Source of the DNA: Galeruca laticollis
Lineage: Eukaryota > Arthropoda > Insecta > Coleoptera > Chrysomelidae
Reading direction: 5' to 3'
DNA: 64,000 nucleotides
NCBI GenBank assembly: GCA_963921935.1
Contig: OY998175.1
Coordinates: 287,464,246 to 287,528,245, forward strand
Both the position numbers and the translations under genes were made by a program. This document shows positions 1 through 10,055 of this stretch, piece after piece. How positions within the stretch are numbered: the first letter of the stretch is position 1; each line of letters starts with the position of its first letter. Under the pieces are notes generated by a model that worked only from the letters and a program-made list of their open reading frames with translations, was not told the DNA's origin and did not search any database.

Positions 1-774
1 AAATGTTATCTACCATTTATATATAGAATGAAATTCAACGTCAAATATTTAATTAATACATTTTGAATAAAATGGCTACGTCTATTGACAGTTGCTAAAG
101 AAGCCGTGCGATTTACTTTACAGCCGTGCGTTTTGTTTTACCGTGCGTAATAGACGTCTTACATTGATTGCCGACTGTGTGTTTTTGACAACTTACAGGG
201 GTGGCCCTAGGTAAATATTTACAATCGTATTTATATGTTGAATGTGCTGATGTTGCACCAACGGTGGTTACAGTACCGGAATCCAGTGTGTACGTCGGCA
301 ATATACAGGATGTAATTCGTGGTATGGACTTAAAAAACTTAAAAACATCATAAAAATTCCTTCTCATGACCTCATTCTAGTGGAATTAAACCTACTCATA
401 TCTTCAAGTTGTAACAACAATTATAAAGAAACCTAAAATATGACCAAGAGCTTAACTTTTCAAATAGTGAGTCTACAATAAAATACATCAAACAACTACT
501 ATTCATCACTAGAAGAAGGAAATTTTATTCTGCAATACTTTGATATAAAGTACGTACACAAGTAGGAAAAAACGAGCAGTGATTATTATTTAAAAGTCTC
601 TAAATAAGATCTGAAACTAGACGAGAAGAGGATTATGTTGAAGAAATGATCACCAATATGAATACCACGATGAGTGGCTTTCAAAAACACTTGAATGTTG
701 AAAACAACACACCAACCAGATAGAAAGTCTCAAGAAAAGAGAGATTATTCAACATGCAGAATTATACAGAGCGC
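1..774. other. No gene recognised
   Basis: AT-rich sequence with frequent stops in all frames. The short word GCCGTGCG or a close variant recurs three times near 100-150, but no repeat unit, splice-flanked exon or transposon protein is visible. Confidence 0.5.
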
Positions 775-930
775 GGTTAAATTATGGAACAAATTCATTA
801 TTTTGCAAACAATTTACTTCTTACAAAATCCTGAAATATGTCGATTTTTTTAATATTGTGCGAACAAGATGACGTCACTAGTTATGACGTGGGAAGGAAC
901 TGTTAATTTTTTTAAATTGAGATGTAGGTC
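775..930 (+). repeat. Left arm of a dispersed inverted repeat pair
   Basis: This segment is matched in reverse complement by about 7440-7650. Shared landmarks in order are a CATTATTTT run, AAATCCTGAAATA, a GTCGATTTTT run and the palindromic core GATGACGTCAC. The arms are diverged but collinear. They could be terminal inverted repeats of a composite element enclosing 775-7650, or simply two copies of one family in opposite orientation. No target-site duplication was found. Confidence 0.55.
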
Positions 931-1164
931 TTGTAATACTTCGTTTGAAAGGTATTTTAATACTGTATTTAGTAGTGGCATATATGGCCAATTATTATTT
1001 CTACAGAGTGAACAAAAATTTACTTTCAGTTTGGACTACTATTAAAAATTATTAAAAATTAGCTGCTGTAGCTCAATATTTTAGCTGATTCACCCCACCC
1101 GTTAATAAATAGACTTTATCTTTTAGTACAAAATGTTAAAAATCAAGTTCCTTGTCTAATGTCA

Positions 1165-2200
1165 ATTAAAATAAACGGTTTTAAGGATTAAAACTAACCT
1201 TTCCGCATGTGTGGCCCTGAACAATATTCTATCATAAAATTGTTACTTGTATACACTTCGGGGGATGTATCGTGCTAAGAAACCAAAATTTCTCCAAAAA
1301 TAACCAAAAATTCAGTATATCTGGATTTATAGGACCCCCTGTACTCGCTCTAGTCAACTGAAAATCAATAGAGTACATCTGTGAGACACCTTGAACAATA
1401 TTCCATCATAAAGTTGATCAATCGTATACTCTCTGGAGGCTGTATCGTGATAACAAACTGAGAATTTTCCAAAAATGACGAAAATTTGGTACTTCAAGTA
1501 CCATAGCACCCGTTGTACTGGCTTTAATGAGTTGAATATCAATAGGGTTCATCTTTGAGACGCTCTGAATAATATACAATCATAAAATTGGTCACTTGTA
1601 TGTACTCCGGAGGCTTTATCGTGCTAACAAACTGAAACTTCTCCAAAAATGACAAAAACATCGTACTTAAAGTACTGTAGCACCTGTTGTATTAGCTCCG
1701 GTGAGATGAAAATCAATGGGGTTCATCAGTGAGATGCCCTGAATAATATTCAATCATAAAATTGGTGACTTGTTGAACTCCGGAGGCTGTATCGTGCTAA
1801 CAAATTGAAATTTCTCAAAAAATGACAAAATGTCGTACTTCAAGTACCATAGCACCCGTTGTAGTGGCTCTGATGAACTGAAAATCAATCGGGATCATCT
1901 GTGGCATGTCCTTAACAATATTACATCATAAAATTGCGGACTTATTGCACTCCGGAGGCTGTATCGTGCTAACAAGACATGTACGGAAAAGTGGCCGACG
2001 ACAACGACGTAGACGACGACGACATACACACAGGATTTTTTTTCTAAAAACCGTTTTTTCGTGTTGTTGTTGATGGAAAACGTAAAAATAACTCAAAATT
2101 TTTTTTCAAAATTCCAACTTTTTTGGGGTAAACCAATACTTTTCTCGCATATAGAAAGGATGGGCGGAAAAGTTATATCAGTTGACGTTTTGTCAAATAT
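1165..2200 (+). repeat. Satellite block 1, about five ~174-bp units plus common flank
   Basis: Units are marked by the recurring words CATAAAATTG, CTCCGGAGGCTGTATCGTG and TCTCCAAAAATGAC. The CATAAAATTG landmark falls near 1226, 1398, 1570, 1745 and 1920, giving a period of 172-175 bp. After the last unit comes a non-repeated flank with GAC-rich sequence, ACACACAGGATTTTTTTTC and a T-rich stretch. The whole block, flank included, recurs in the same orientation at 6090-7040. Confidence 0.85.
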
Positions 2201-2294
2201 ACCAAATTTCAAGTAAAAAAGTTGTAGAAGTAAATTATATAGCTACTTTAAGTGAAACTCAACGCATAGACATTTTAATTTTTGTAGGATGCGG

Positions 2295-2515
2295 ATATAT
2301 AAAACGAGAACTCAGCAACAGGTATACGATTTGTTAAATGCAAAGTACACAGACAGAGTATCAGCCGATCAACAGTCAGTTAAATTTAGAAGATATTTAG
2401 AGAAACTGATCATGTCGAAAATATTCAAAATGCTGGAAGTCCTAAGATATCAGAAAACGTGAAACTTGAATATTAAGTTGTGTTACTATTTTTTGTTCCG
2501 AAATCCCACTGTATA
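2295..2515 (+). pseudogene. Mariner-like transposase, N-terminal fragment
   Basis: Broken frames encode an N-terminal helix-turn-helix segment of a Tc1/mariner-superfamily transposase. The readable words are SRSTVS, then ETDHVENI, GSPKISENVKLE and a partial NPTV. The matching downstream half of the same type of protein is at about 4540-5060 on the same strand. The simplest reading is therefore one transposase gene split by the LTR-like insert between them. Several stops and frameshifts make it non-functional. Assignment to the same copy is an inference from order, strand and the absence of overlap. Confidence 0.5.
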
Positions 2516-2754
2516 CATTTTAATTTCTCATTTTATTAGTATTATTATTAAGTTACGTTATTATTTACTTATACACCCCTCTTTCATCAAAAGCTGTAAA
2601 TTTATTTGCTCTTAATAATTTTTAAATATGTATATTGATACATCCGGTATATGTTTAATATGTATTTCTTACTGCACCGTTCGCGCACTTCAGTCGACGC
2701 CGTTCTTAAGATTGTTAAGTAGGGAACCTCCTGAGTGGGGTCGAGAAAAGAATG

Positions 2755-2761
2755 TATAAAA
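2755..2761 (+). promoter_or_regulatory. TATA box of LTR-D
   Basis: TATAAAA lies about 30 bp before a change to more GC-rich, repeat-bearing leader sequence, as expected for an LTR U3/R boundary. No initiator was identified. Confidence 0.4.
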
Positions 2762-3087
2762 CCGGCAAACGGGACGGAATAGCTCTCTTTTACTTTTGTG
2801 CTCCGTTAGCTCTGTGCTCTGACAGTTCCGCCGTTTTCCGCCGTAACCAAAACGCCGACTGATTTTCGCCAACAAGGTAAGCGAATTTAGCAATTATTTT
2901 ATAAATCATACTTCTGGTGTTAAAATTTATTTTGCTCCTAGTGTTTTTAGTAACTGTATTAATAGATTTTATTTTTGCTTACTGCTTGTTTAATTTGAGT
3001 GATTTTCCGCGTATTTGTGTACGATTCTGAAGTAAGAATTTACTGTTGGCTTTAACTTCACGGGAAAAGAAATATAATTGGAAAACT

Positions 3088-3270
3088 CCCAAGCATTCTC
3101 GCTGCAAAGCAGGTAAATTCTTGGGGGATTTTCAAGGTATTTCGGGAATCCCAATTCCGGTATACAACACTAGGGAAAGGAAATACCGTTGGGAAACCGT
3201 CAAGCATTCTCGCTGCAAAGCAGGTAAATTCTTGAGGGATTCTCAAAGTATTTCGGGGGTTTGCTCAATC
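3088..3270 (+). repeat. Two ~114-bp tandem units with CTGC/GCAG hairpin motif
   Basis: The words AAGCATTCTCGCTGCAAAGC, GGTAAATTCTTG and GTATTTCGGG recur with about 114-bp spacing (first at 3088, second at 3202). Each unit holds a small inverted motif CTGC-N-GCAG that also recurs in the next repeat family. Confidence 0.75.
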
Positions 3271-3282
3271 TAGTACCATAGG

Positions 3283-3830
3283 CCTTGGTAGCGTAACTTT
3301 AAAATATTTGATAATAGGCAACTTGGAGGAGTCTCGTCTGTGTTCGCTGCCATAGCAGGGACATCCTCGAGAGTTTTCCAAGGCGTGAAACGAAACAATC
3401 TCACGAGCGTTCGCTGCCATAGCAGGTTCGCCAGGGAGAGGTTGTCGGATTCTGCCGGCTAACTGTTCTTTGAGCGATTGATTTAGCACCAACGGTCGGG
3501 GTAAAATCCGCACAAAACCGAGGGATATTTATTAGTTACCGCTGTTCTATTCTAAGCCTTGGTAGCGTGACTTTAAAATATTTGATAATAGGCAACTTGG
3601 AGGAGTCTCGTCTGTGTTCGCAGCCATAGCAGGGATATCCTCGAGGGTTTTCCAAGGCGCCAAACAAAATAATCTCACGAGCGTTCGCTGCCATAGCAGG
3701 TTCGCCAGGAAGAGGTTTTCGGATTCTGCCGGCTAACTGTTCTTTGAGCGATTGGTTTAGCCCCAACGGCCGGGGAATATCTGCATAAAAACCGAGGGAA
3801 ATTTATTATTTACCGCTGTTCTATCCTAAA
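3283..3830 (+). repeat. Two ~274-bp tandem units inside LTR-D
   Basis: The word CCTTGGTAGCG starts at 3283 and again at 3557. The copies share TTTAAAATATTTGATAATAG, TCGTCTGTGTTCG, TCGCCAGG and ACTGTTCTTTGAGCGATTG. Each contains two copies of TTCGCTGCCATAGCAGG or a close variant, a CTGC/GCAG stem. The reading frames they create on the minus strand are by-products of the repeat. Confidence 0.85.
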
Positions 3831-3900
3831 CCGTACACAATTGCCAAGAAACATTCCCGTAAAACACTGCTTGTGCCTTGATAACGCTTTCTCTGTATAA

Positions 3901-4098
3901 GTGTTTTTAAATGAAACTCAAGGTCTCTAGTTAATTCCACAATATAATACAAGTTATTGAAAATTCTAAAAAATTGACAATTTTTTAGAATTTTCAATAA
4001 CTTGTATTATATTGTGGAATTAACTAGAGACCTTGAGTTTCATTTAAAAACACTAATATGAGCATATTCCACGAAGTAAGGGTCGAGACAGTCAATTT
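3901..4098 (+). mobile_element. Penelope-like terminal relic with perfect 155-bp palindrome
   Basis: The insert is bounded by a 14-bp direct duplication CTTTCTCTGTATAA at 3887-3900 and 4099-4112. Positions 3900-4054 form a perfect palindrome (77-bp arms, single central A at 3977). The right arm closely matches the 3' end of the Penelope-like element at 32120-32210, through words such as CAATTTTTTAGAATTTTC and AATATGA. A truncated copy with an inverted partial copy attached is a known Penelope insertion form. The remaining 44 bp before the right duplication is presumably also element sequence. Confidence 0.75.
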
Positions 4099-4523
4099 CT
4101 TTCTCTGTATAATTCTCACCGTACTGCTAGTAAATTTTCGCTGATTTTCACCGGCGATTGCCGAAAACTATTAAAGCTTTGCACGTTAGGCTTGTAAGCG
4201 TAAAACATTTATTCTGTAATAAAGTGCTTTGGTCTGGGTTGTAATTTAGTATAAACCACAAATACTGAAGGGTTTTCATCAATATTTAGTTAATTTTAAA
4301 TATATAGTTACGTGGTTCGTTTTATTTCCTGTTCCCAAATTACTTCGAAGCCGAAATAAATTGTAAAATTTTATAAAGCACAGGTAGTTTCATTTTCCGA
4401 TAGTGATAAACAATTAAAGCCTGTTTCCCACTTCGCACGGCATAGAGGTCAAGAACAACAGACCCCTGGAATTACTTAACCTCCATCTCCGAGAGTTCGG
4501 TGGAGTAAACCATCCCAAAAATC

Positions 4524-4533
4524 TGGCGCCCGA
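4524..4533 (+). promoter_or_regulatory. tRNA-Lys-like primer binding site
   Basis: TGGCGCCCGA matches the first ten bases of the complement of a lysine tRNA 3' end, the usual retroelement primer site. It follows the AATAAA-bearing LTR-D end. Similarity stops after ten bases, so function is doubtful. Confidence 0.4.
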
Positions 4534-4539
4534 GAAAAT

Positions 4540-5060
4540 TTGGTAGTCGGGTGTCATAGTGACGTCCGTAATTCTTCTGAGGAAAGGAAGTACGTCACAA
4601 AGTGGAAGATAATCCTCATAATACTTCACGTCAAATTGAATGCGGACACATGCGTATCTCAACGGTCGGTATTACATATTCTGAATGACGAAAAGTACCA
4701 TCCGTACAAAATTCATCTACATCAAGAACTTAACGATTATGATCCAGATCGCCGTATGCAGCTTTGTGACACTTTGCAGGATTTATGTAACCGCAATCCA
4801 CGTTTTATCAAGCAAATTATATTTTATAATCAGACTACATTTTGCCTAAATGGTTCAGTCAATCGTCAAAATTGTAGATACTGATGTAATGATAATCATC
4901 ACTGGATAACTGAAGGTCATACTCAACACCATCAGAAAATCAATGTCTGGGAGGGAATACTTAATGACACAATTATCGGTCCTTATTTTGTTGAACAAAA
5001 TCTTAAACGGGAACGTTATCTGCAATTTTGAGTTCAGAAGTTATACCAGACCTGGCCAAT
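4540..5060 (+). pseudogene. Mariner-like transposase, central fragment
   Basis: The frame from about 4620 reads as a DDE_3-type transposase. Landmarks in order are SVLHILNDEKYHPYKI, ELNDYDPDRRMQLCDTL, a catalytic-block remnant, NGSVNRQNC, EGHTQHHQ, NVWEGIL and IIGPYFVE. The first catalytic aspartate position, normally in FSDEATF, reads YNQTTF, so Asp has become Asn. In-frame stops follow near 4881 and 5030. The later catalytic residues are missing, because sequence after about 5085 belongs to another element. The same protein type recurs at 9630-9990. Confidence 0.7.
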
Positions 5061-5084
5061 ATTATAATGCGACTAACATATAAA

Positions 5085-5460
5085 CCTCTATAGTGTCCGT
5101 AATGATGTTAGATTGCCCGGAGGACAATCTGAGCTCGCTAACGACTAGCTTCGAGTCGAAGAAGGGGAAGATTCTACATATTATAATAATAAAATGTTCA
5201 CAATAGGGCGCCAGAGAAATTTTGGAAAGCACTCAAGACTTCTTCAAGTTAACTTACCCCTGAGGGGGTTAATGACACTGTCTCCATACTTGAAAGGTAA
5301 ACAGGTGCATTTTTAAATAAAAGCAGCAAGTATCCCCTGATTGAAATGTAATTATTTGGACCTTGAGTCTCCCTTTTAATTTAAAAAATTATATTTCACA
5401 ATTTACAGAATAGAAAACTTAAGGCTACTGGTTCGGTGAATATAAATGGGGCTGAAGGCC
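5085..5460 (-). mobile_element. Fragment of the LTR-E family, antisense
   Basis: In reverse complement this matches the 3' third of the solo LTR at 24558-27801. Shared blocks include CTAGCTTCGAGTCGAAGAAG (here 5143 onward, there near 27710), GGGCGCCAGAGAA, ACTTCTT and AGCAAGTATCCCCTGATTGA (here near 5327, there near 27510). It includes the terminal hairpin at 5110-5130, whose stem differs from the other copy but still pairs. Confidence 0.75.
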
Positions 5461-6089
5461 AACGCAATGTAGGATATTGATCAAGTATAAGAAAGTATGT
5501 AAATGATTAATTTTTCAAATAATTACGGTGGGAATTCCCTCGATGTCACCGTTTCTCAAAATACAGACCAGCTTATGTTCGATGGAGCAAATTAAAGTTT
5601 CACCACAAAAAATATGCACAGTTACAAGGACCAAATAGATTAACAGCCAACCAAAAATAAAGAACCCTCTATAAGAGAAAGGATCAAATTAGCCCATAAT
5701 ATAAGAGCTCAACTGATTTTTCTGCGTTACCACATAACTTCCCATTTCATTAAATCCATTATAATTGAATAAAACATATTTTCACAATCTTCGTCCCTTA
5801 ATAGTATAGGAGCCGATTTTCTAACTATGTTAGGAGGAGTTATGTTAAAACCCATAATCTTTCCGTCGAATCCAGAGACATACTACACAATCCCATCAGA
5901 TATGATAATGAAATAAAACTAGCAATTTACTATTTCTAGCCGATCTTTCAACATTTCCTCGTAACTCTCCATTAAAATAATTCCATTACAATAAAATAAA
6001 ACTCGCAAATATCCATAAACTTCAACTCCATGAAAACCGAAACAAATTACGTTGTCTACTGTCACTATTTGGAACAAAACCGGAACAAA
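5461..6089. other. No gene recognised
   Basis: About 630 bp between the LTR-E fragment and satellite block 2. Stops occur in all frames and no transposon protein motif is visible. Confidence 0.45.
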
Positions 6090-7040
6090 TAATAAACGGT
6101 TTTAAAGATTAAAACTAACTTTTCCGCATCTGTGGCTCTGAACAATATTCTACCATAAAATTGTCACTTGTATAAATTTCTCTAAAAATAACCAAAAATG
6201 TAGTATACTTGGATTCATGGGACCCGCTGTACTCGCTCTCGTCAGCCGAAAATCAATAGGGTATATCTGTGAGACATATTGAGCAACATTCAATCATAAA
6301 ATTGTATACACTCTGGCGACTGAATCGTGCTAACAAACTGAAAATTCTCCAAAAATGAAAAAAATTTGGTACTTCAAGTACCATAGCAACCGTTGTACTG
6401 GCTTTAGTGAGCTGAACATTGATAGGGTTCATCTTTGAGACGCTCTAAATAATATCGAATCATAAAATTGATCACTTGTATATACTCCGGAGGCTGTATC
6501 GTGTTAACAAACTGAAATTTCTCCAAAAATGCCTAAAATGTCGTATATAAAATACTATAGCACCTGTTGTACTGGCTACTGGCTCTAGTGAGCTGAATAT
6601 CAATAGGGTTCATCTGTAAGATGTTTTGAATGATATTCAATCATAAAATTGGTGACTTGTTGAACTCCGGAGGCTGTATCGTGCTAACAAACTGAAATTT
6701 CTCAAACAATGACACATATTTCGTACTTTAAGTACCATAGCACCCGTTGTACTGGCTCTGATGAGCTGAAAATCAATAGGATTCATCTGTGACATGTCCT
6801 TCACAATATTCAATCATAAAATTGGTGACTTGATGCACTCCGGAGGCTGTATCGTGCTAACAAGATATGTAACGAAAAGTGGCTGACGACAACGACGACA
6901 TACACACAGGATTTTTTTTCTAAAAACCATTTTTTCGTCTTGTTGTTGATGTAAAAATAACTCAAAAAAAATTCAAAATTCCAACTTTTTTTGGGGTAAA
7001 CCAATAATTTTCTCGCATATTAGATAGGTTGGGAGGAAAA
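6090..7040 (+). repeat. Satellite block 2, same family and orientation as block 1
   Basis: It starts with AATAAACGGTTTTAA as block 1 does and carries the CATAAAATTG landmark near 6146, 6288, 6455, 6632 and 6807. One unit is about 30 bp short. It ends in the same GAC-rich and T-rich flank, including GGGGTAAACCAATA and TTTCTCGCATAT. The block-level match means array and flank moved or duplicated together. Confidence 0.85.
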
Positions 7041-7439
7041 GTAATACTGTTATTTATGCTCCAAATCCAAAAATAGCAACATAACCCCCCCTTGATCAAC
7101 ATAACCCCCACTTGATATGATAATTAACGAAATAAAACTAACGATTTTCTATATTAGACAATTATAAAATTTCAAATGATTACTTCACTGCTAGGCTGAA
7201 ATTGTCCGACGACTCGGAAATTCACAAATCTGTTTCACGGCACCAATAGTTGGCTGCTTCATGAGACAAACCATCAACCAACCTATCGAATATCTATGTC
7301 CACCAAGAGCAGAAATCCTACGACGTGTACAGCGTACGCGTTGCAACAAAATGGCCCCTGGGAGGAATATGCAGTGTGACACCTCCTCCGATGGACAATT
7401 TGAATAGGACCGGCTTCTTCAACAACCCAGAACTATCAC
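7041..7439. other. No gene recognised
   Basis: A slightly more GC-rich stretch around 7190-7440 has short open frames on both strands, but I recognise no protein family in them and see no splice consensus. Confidence 0.4.
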
Positions 7440-7650
7440 CTCCCATAACGGAAATTGTTCGTGACACCGTTACGTCACCGTGTCAAAACTGGTGACGTCA
7501 TCATTCTGACACATTATTGAATAAATTGGCATTCAAAATTAAAAATCGACCTATTTCAGGATTTTTATCGATAATGAATTGTTTGTAAAATAATGAATGT
7601 CCCATAATTTTTGGATAAAGCAATAATGATCTAGGTATTAGTAAGTGTAT
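7440..7650 (-). repeat. Right arm of the dispersed inverted repeat pair
   Basis: Reverse complement of this segment aligns with 775-930 through CATTATTTTACAAACAATT, AAATCCTGAAATAGG, GTCGATTTTT and GATGACGTCACC. The two arms enclose both satellite blocks, the mariner-like pieces and LTR-D. Confidence 0.55.
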
Positions 7651-8912
7651 TAGCTTAAAAACTTATTTTTATAAGATAACTAATAAAACACATCATTATG
7701 GTTCTATTCTTGGAAAATGAAGGATTTTTTCCAGAGTCATTCATGTGTACTCGTAGAATCAAAGTCTGGGATCAGAATGAGCCCATCAAATGAGGATTTT
7801 TAGATATTTGAGGACTAGTACTCAAAAATAACGTATTGGTTACTTTTGAGGTTATGTATAAAGACCACATCATTCAATACTACTCTTAATTTTTAAAATA
7901 TATGTCGCAGAATCCAATTACGATTTTTCCTTCCCATGCTACGGAATATGCCCAATTAACATATATTTTCATTAAACTTTGCAATACGAATATTTTCATA
8001 GTAGATATTTGCTTTCGAAAATTTATTTTGGGATCGCCTAGTATGAATATAAACTTGACAAACTGTAATTTGTATTTCTAGTATGGCGAATTCGAATCCC
8101 AAAGCCATAATCTCCAAGCCTACGAAACCCAATGCAAGTATACTTAAACATGTAGATACCTGTGGCAAGATCGAAGACCCGGCTTCTTAAGGCAAGATTA
8201 ATTAAAGATCCAGACAGCTAACGTAAGATCGAACAACCAGCCATCTAACGCAAGGTCAATCAAACATCTCTAAACTTCAATTATAGTTATTTCGATAAAA
8301 ATTTATTTTCTAAATTTGGATATTGATTTTTGAAGATAAAAGTGTTAGATTAAATAGTCTTTAATCTATGCTAAAGTGCTACATTGAGCAAAAATTATTC
8401 ACGATATAACATAACCTCCAGTATAGCGAGAAACTGTTTCTTAGACTATTAGGTTAGGATTACTCGAAAAATGGACGCGATAGAGCAATTCTGAGGCACG
8501 ACCCGGATTCAACGGAGAAAATTTCCTCAAAAAAGATTTCCAGCTTTTCAAGAAAAATATCCACTGTCTATTTAAAGGTGAAATAATATTGTGTGCCTAA
8601 AAATCGTACTAAATATCCATTATAATCTTAAAAATACATGAAAATGTTATTTGCATGAAAAAGAGAATTAAAGAATACATTGAAAAAGTCTAGAAAGTAG
8701 GGTAATATTTTAGAAGTGTAAAAACTTGTTCTACATCAATATCTTTTAACAGAAATTTCTACGATTACAATACATAATCACTTTTTAGACCCTGTAGATA
8801 TTATTTTTGTAAATAAACTGATAAATATTCAGTCAGAATAAATACCAATTTATCCTGATAACCTTTTTTTTATAATTTTTAATGTCATTTTAATTGCGAT
8901 AATAATTAATAA
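7651..8912. other. No gene; small ~30-bp tandem repeat near 8162-8275
   Basis: AT-rich and without recognisable coding sequence. At 8162-8275 about four degenerate units of 27-32 bp recur, marked by GCAAGATCGAA, GCAAGATTAAT, GTAAGATCGAA and GCAAGGTCAAT. The stretch just before 8913 would be intron of the minus-strand host gene. Confidence 0.5.
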
Positions 8913-8918
8913 ACTTAC

Positions 8919-9186
8919 CTCCACAATAGTACGACAATCTCCACTTCCATCTGTTTGAGAGACAGCTGCATCTCTACAGAATCCGTGGTCTGCCTCGGAG
9001 ACTCCTCTCTTGGGGCAAGCTGTAGAGCAGTCAATACTTTAGGGGTGTCATTTCTCCAACCCCAGTCATTCTCCCTCTGTGTCACCAGCCACGACAGTGC
9101 CTTTAGGACACTCGACGTTTCGGGTCCTTTGTCTTTCTCTAGGGAATCAGTCGGTGTAGTGGTTGAACGCAAAGCCTCTGTGGTTT
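8919..9186 (-). CDS. Internal exon, CG3556-like (cobalamin-binding family) host protein
   Basis: This is the one convincing host coding exon. On the minus strand a pyrimidine-rich tract ending GTCGCTAACAG precedes 9186, and a consensus donor GTAAGT (8918-8913) follows 8919, with last exon bases GGAG. The 268-bp exon is open throughout with split codons at both ends. It encodes about 88 complete residues: a Thr/Ser-rich start, then SVLKALSWLV, DWGWRNDTPKVL and ALQLA, ending KQMEVEIVVLLWR. The WGW-NDTP and KQME-LLW words are what I associate with insect CG3556-like proteins related to cobalamin-binding transport proteins. The neighbouring exons are not in view. The downstream ones would lie left of 8913, and the upstream ones could lie beyond the transposon-filled right side. 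The protein name is from memory of the family; the exon call is firmer. Confidence 0.7.
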
Positions 9187-9629
9187 CTGTTAGCGACAGA
9201 AAAAGGAAATTTGTAAGTTCTTTAAGCACACATCATTTTATATTTATTGTAAGTGAAATAATTAAAGAAATACAATCAACATGTTGTAAGTCTTAACATT
9301 GTCGGGGTCGTCACCAATAATGTCAATTCAAGTTAATTTTTACTTTTCGGGCAGACTACAAATTTATTCATTCAATATATCATCGAGAAAATGCCAGTTT
9401 CCTCTCTGTTTTCGTATCATTAAAATAATATTGTGAACAATGTTCCACACTGTTCATGTTGGTATTATTGTTGATGGAGCTGTTTCTTCTAAAATTGTTT
9501 TTAATATCATTGGAATCAATGGATAAGTGTAGAATTGAGTTTTAATTGGGTCTAGAACTAGACTGTGTAATGCTGCCGGAAGATATGCCACACAAAAGTA
9601 CGTAACTGAATGAATGACAAAGTTTTTAG
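9187..9629. other. Presumed intron or intergenic sequence, no gene recognised
   Basis: Immediately upstream of the host exon acceptor on the minus strand. An open stretch at 9454-9669 on the minus strand has no recognisable motif. Confidence 0.4.
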
Positions 9630-9990
9630 AAACAGGAGGATCAGTTACCAATGAAAAAATATCAACCACAACGATTAGTTAACAGCGAGGCTATGAAAGT
9701 TGCCGTTTTAGCACAACTAACTTCACAAAAACAACAGTCAGTATCACAAATTTCCACTGCTGTGGGTGTTTATCGCAGCAGTATTACAAAAACAAAAATT
9801 CCATCCTTACAAAATGGAATTATCGAAGAGCTAAATGAAGACGATTTCGACAGATGTAAACAGCTTTGTGAATTAATGAGTGAGGACAACGACAACCCAA
9901 ATATATTCTACATTATCTGCTTCTCCGACAAATATTCATAAGGACTGAATGGTGTAGAGATTAGATACAATTGTAGATACCGTCCCAGGG
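9630..9990 (+). pseudogene. Second mariner-like transposase fragment
   Basis: Same family as the broken gene at 2295-5060. The 5' part reads as a helix-turn-helix start (SEAMKVAVLAQL, SVSQISTAVGV, RSSI). It then jumps to EELNEDDFDRCKQLCELM and CFSDKYS, the block holding the first catalytic Asp (FSD). LNGVE and NCRY are readable after a stop. The HTH-2 region between the two parts is shortened. The rest of the catalytic domain is absent. Confidence 0.6.
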
Positions 9991-10055
9991 ATATCTTCGG
10001 CACAAGTGAAATAATTTCTTCTAGAGTCCTTTCTGTGAAAAATGACAAACATATA

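Larger units (their letters stand above)
2520..4524 (+). mobile_element. Long LTR-like insert (LTR-D) with internal tandem repeats
   Basis: It has the layout of a retrotransposon LTR. A TATA box lies at 2755-2761, a GC-richer transcribed leader with two tandem repeat families follows, then an AATAAA signal near 4216, and a tRNA-Lys-like primer site starts at 4524. It separates the two halves of a mariner-like transposase. The exact 5' end is not visible, and no second LTR or pol gene accompanies it. A Penelope relic (3901-4098) sits inside it with its own 14-bp duplication. Confidence 0.5.

Noticed and set aside
113..367. Minus-strand ORF of 84 residues
   Set aside because: No family, no splice sites, and a composition like the surrounding non-coding DNA.
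3283..3830. Regular repeats as a CRISPR-like or satellite array
   Set aside because: Only two units of 274 bp are present, in an LTR context with TATA, AATAAA and a primer site, in an insect genome.
9454..9669. Minus-strand ORF near the host exon as a further exon
   Set aside because: Not flanked by convincing splice sites and it overlaps the start of a plus-strand mariner-like fragment.
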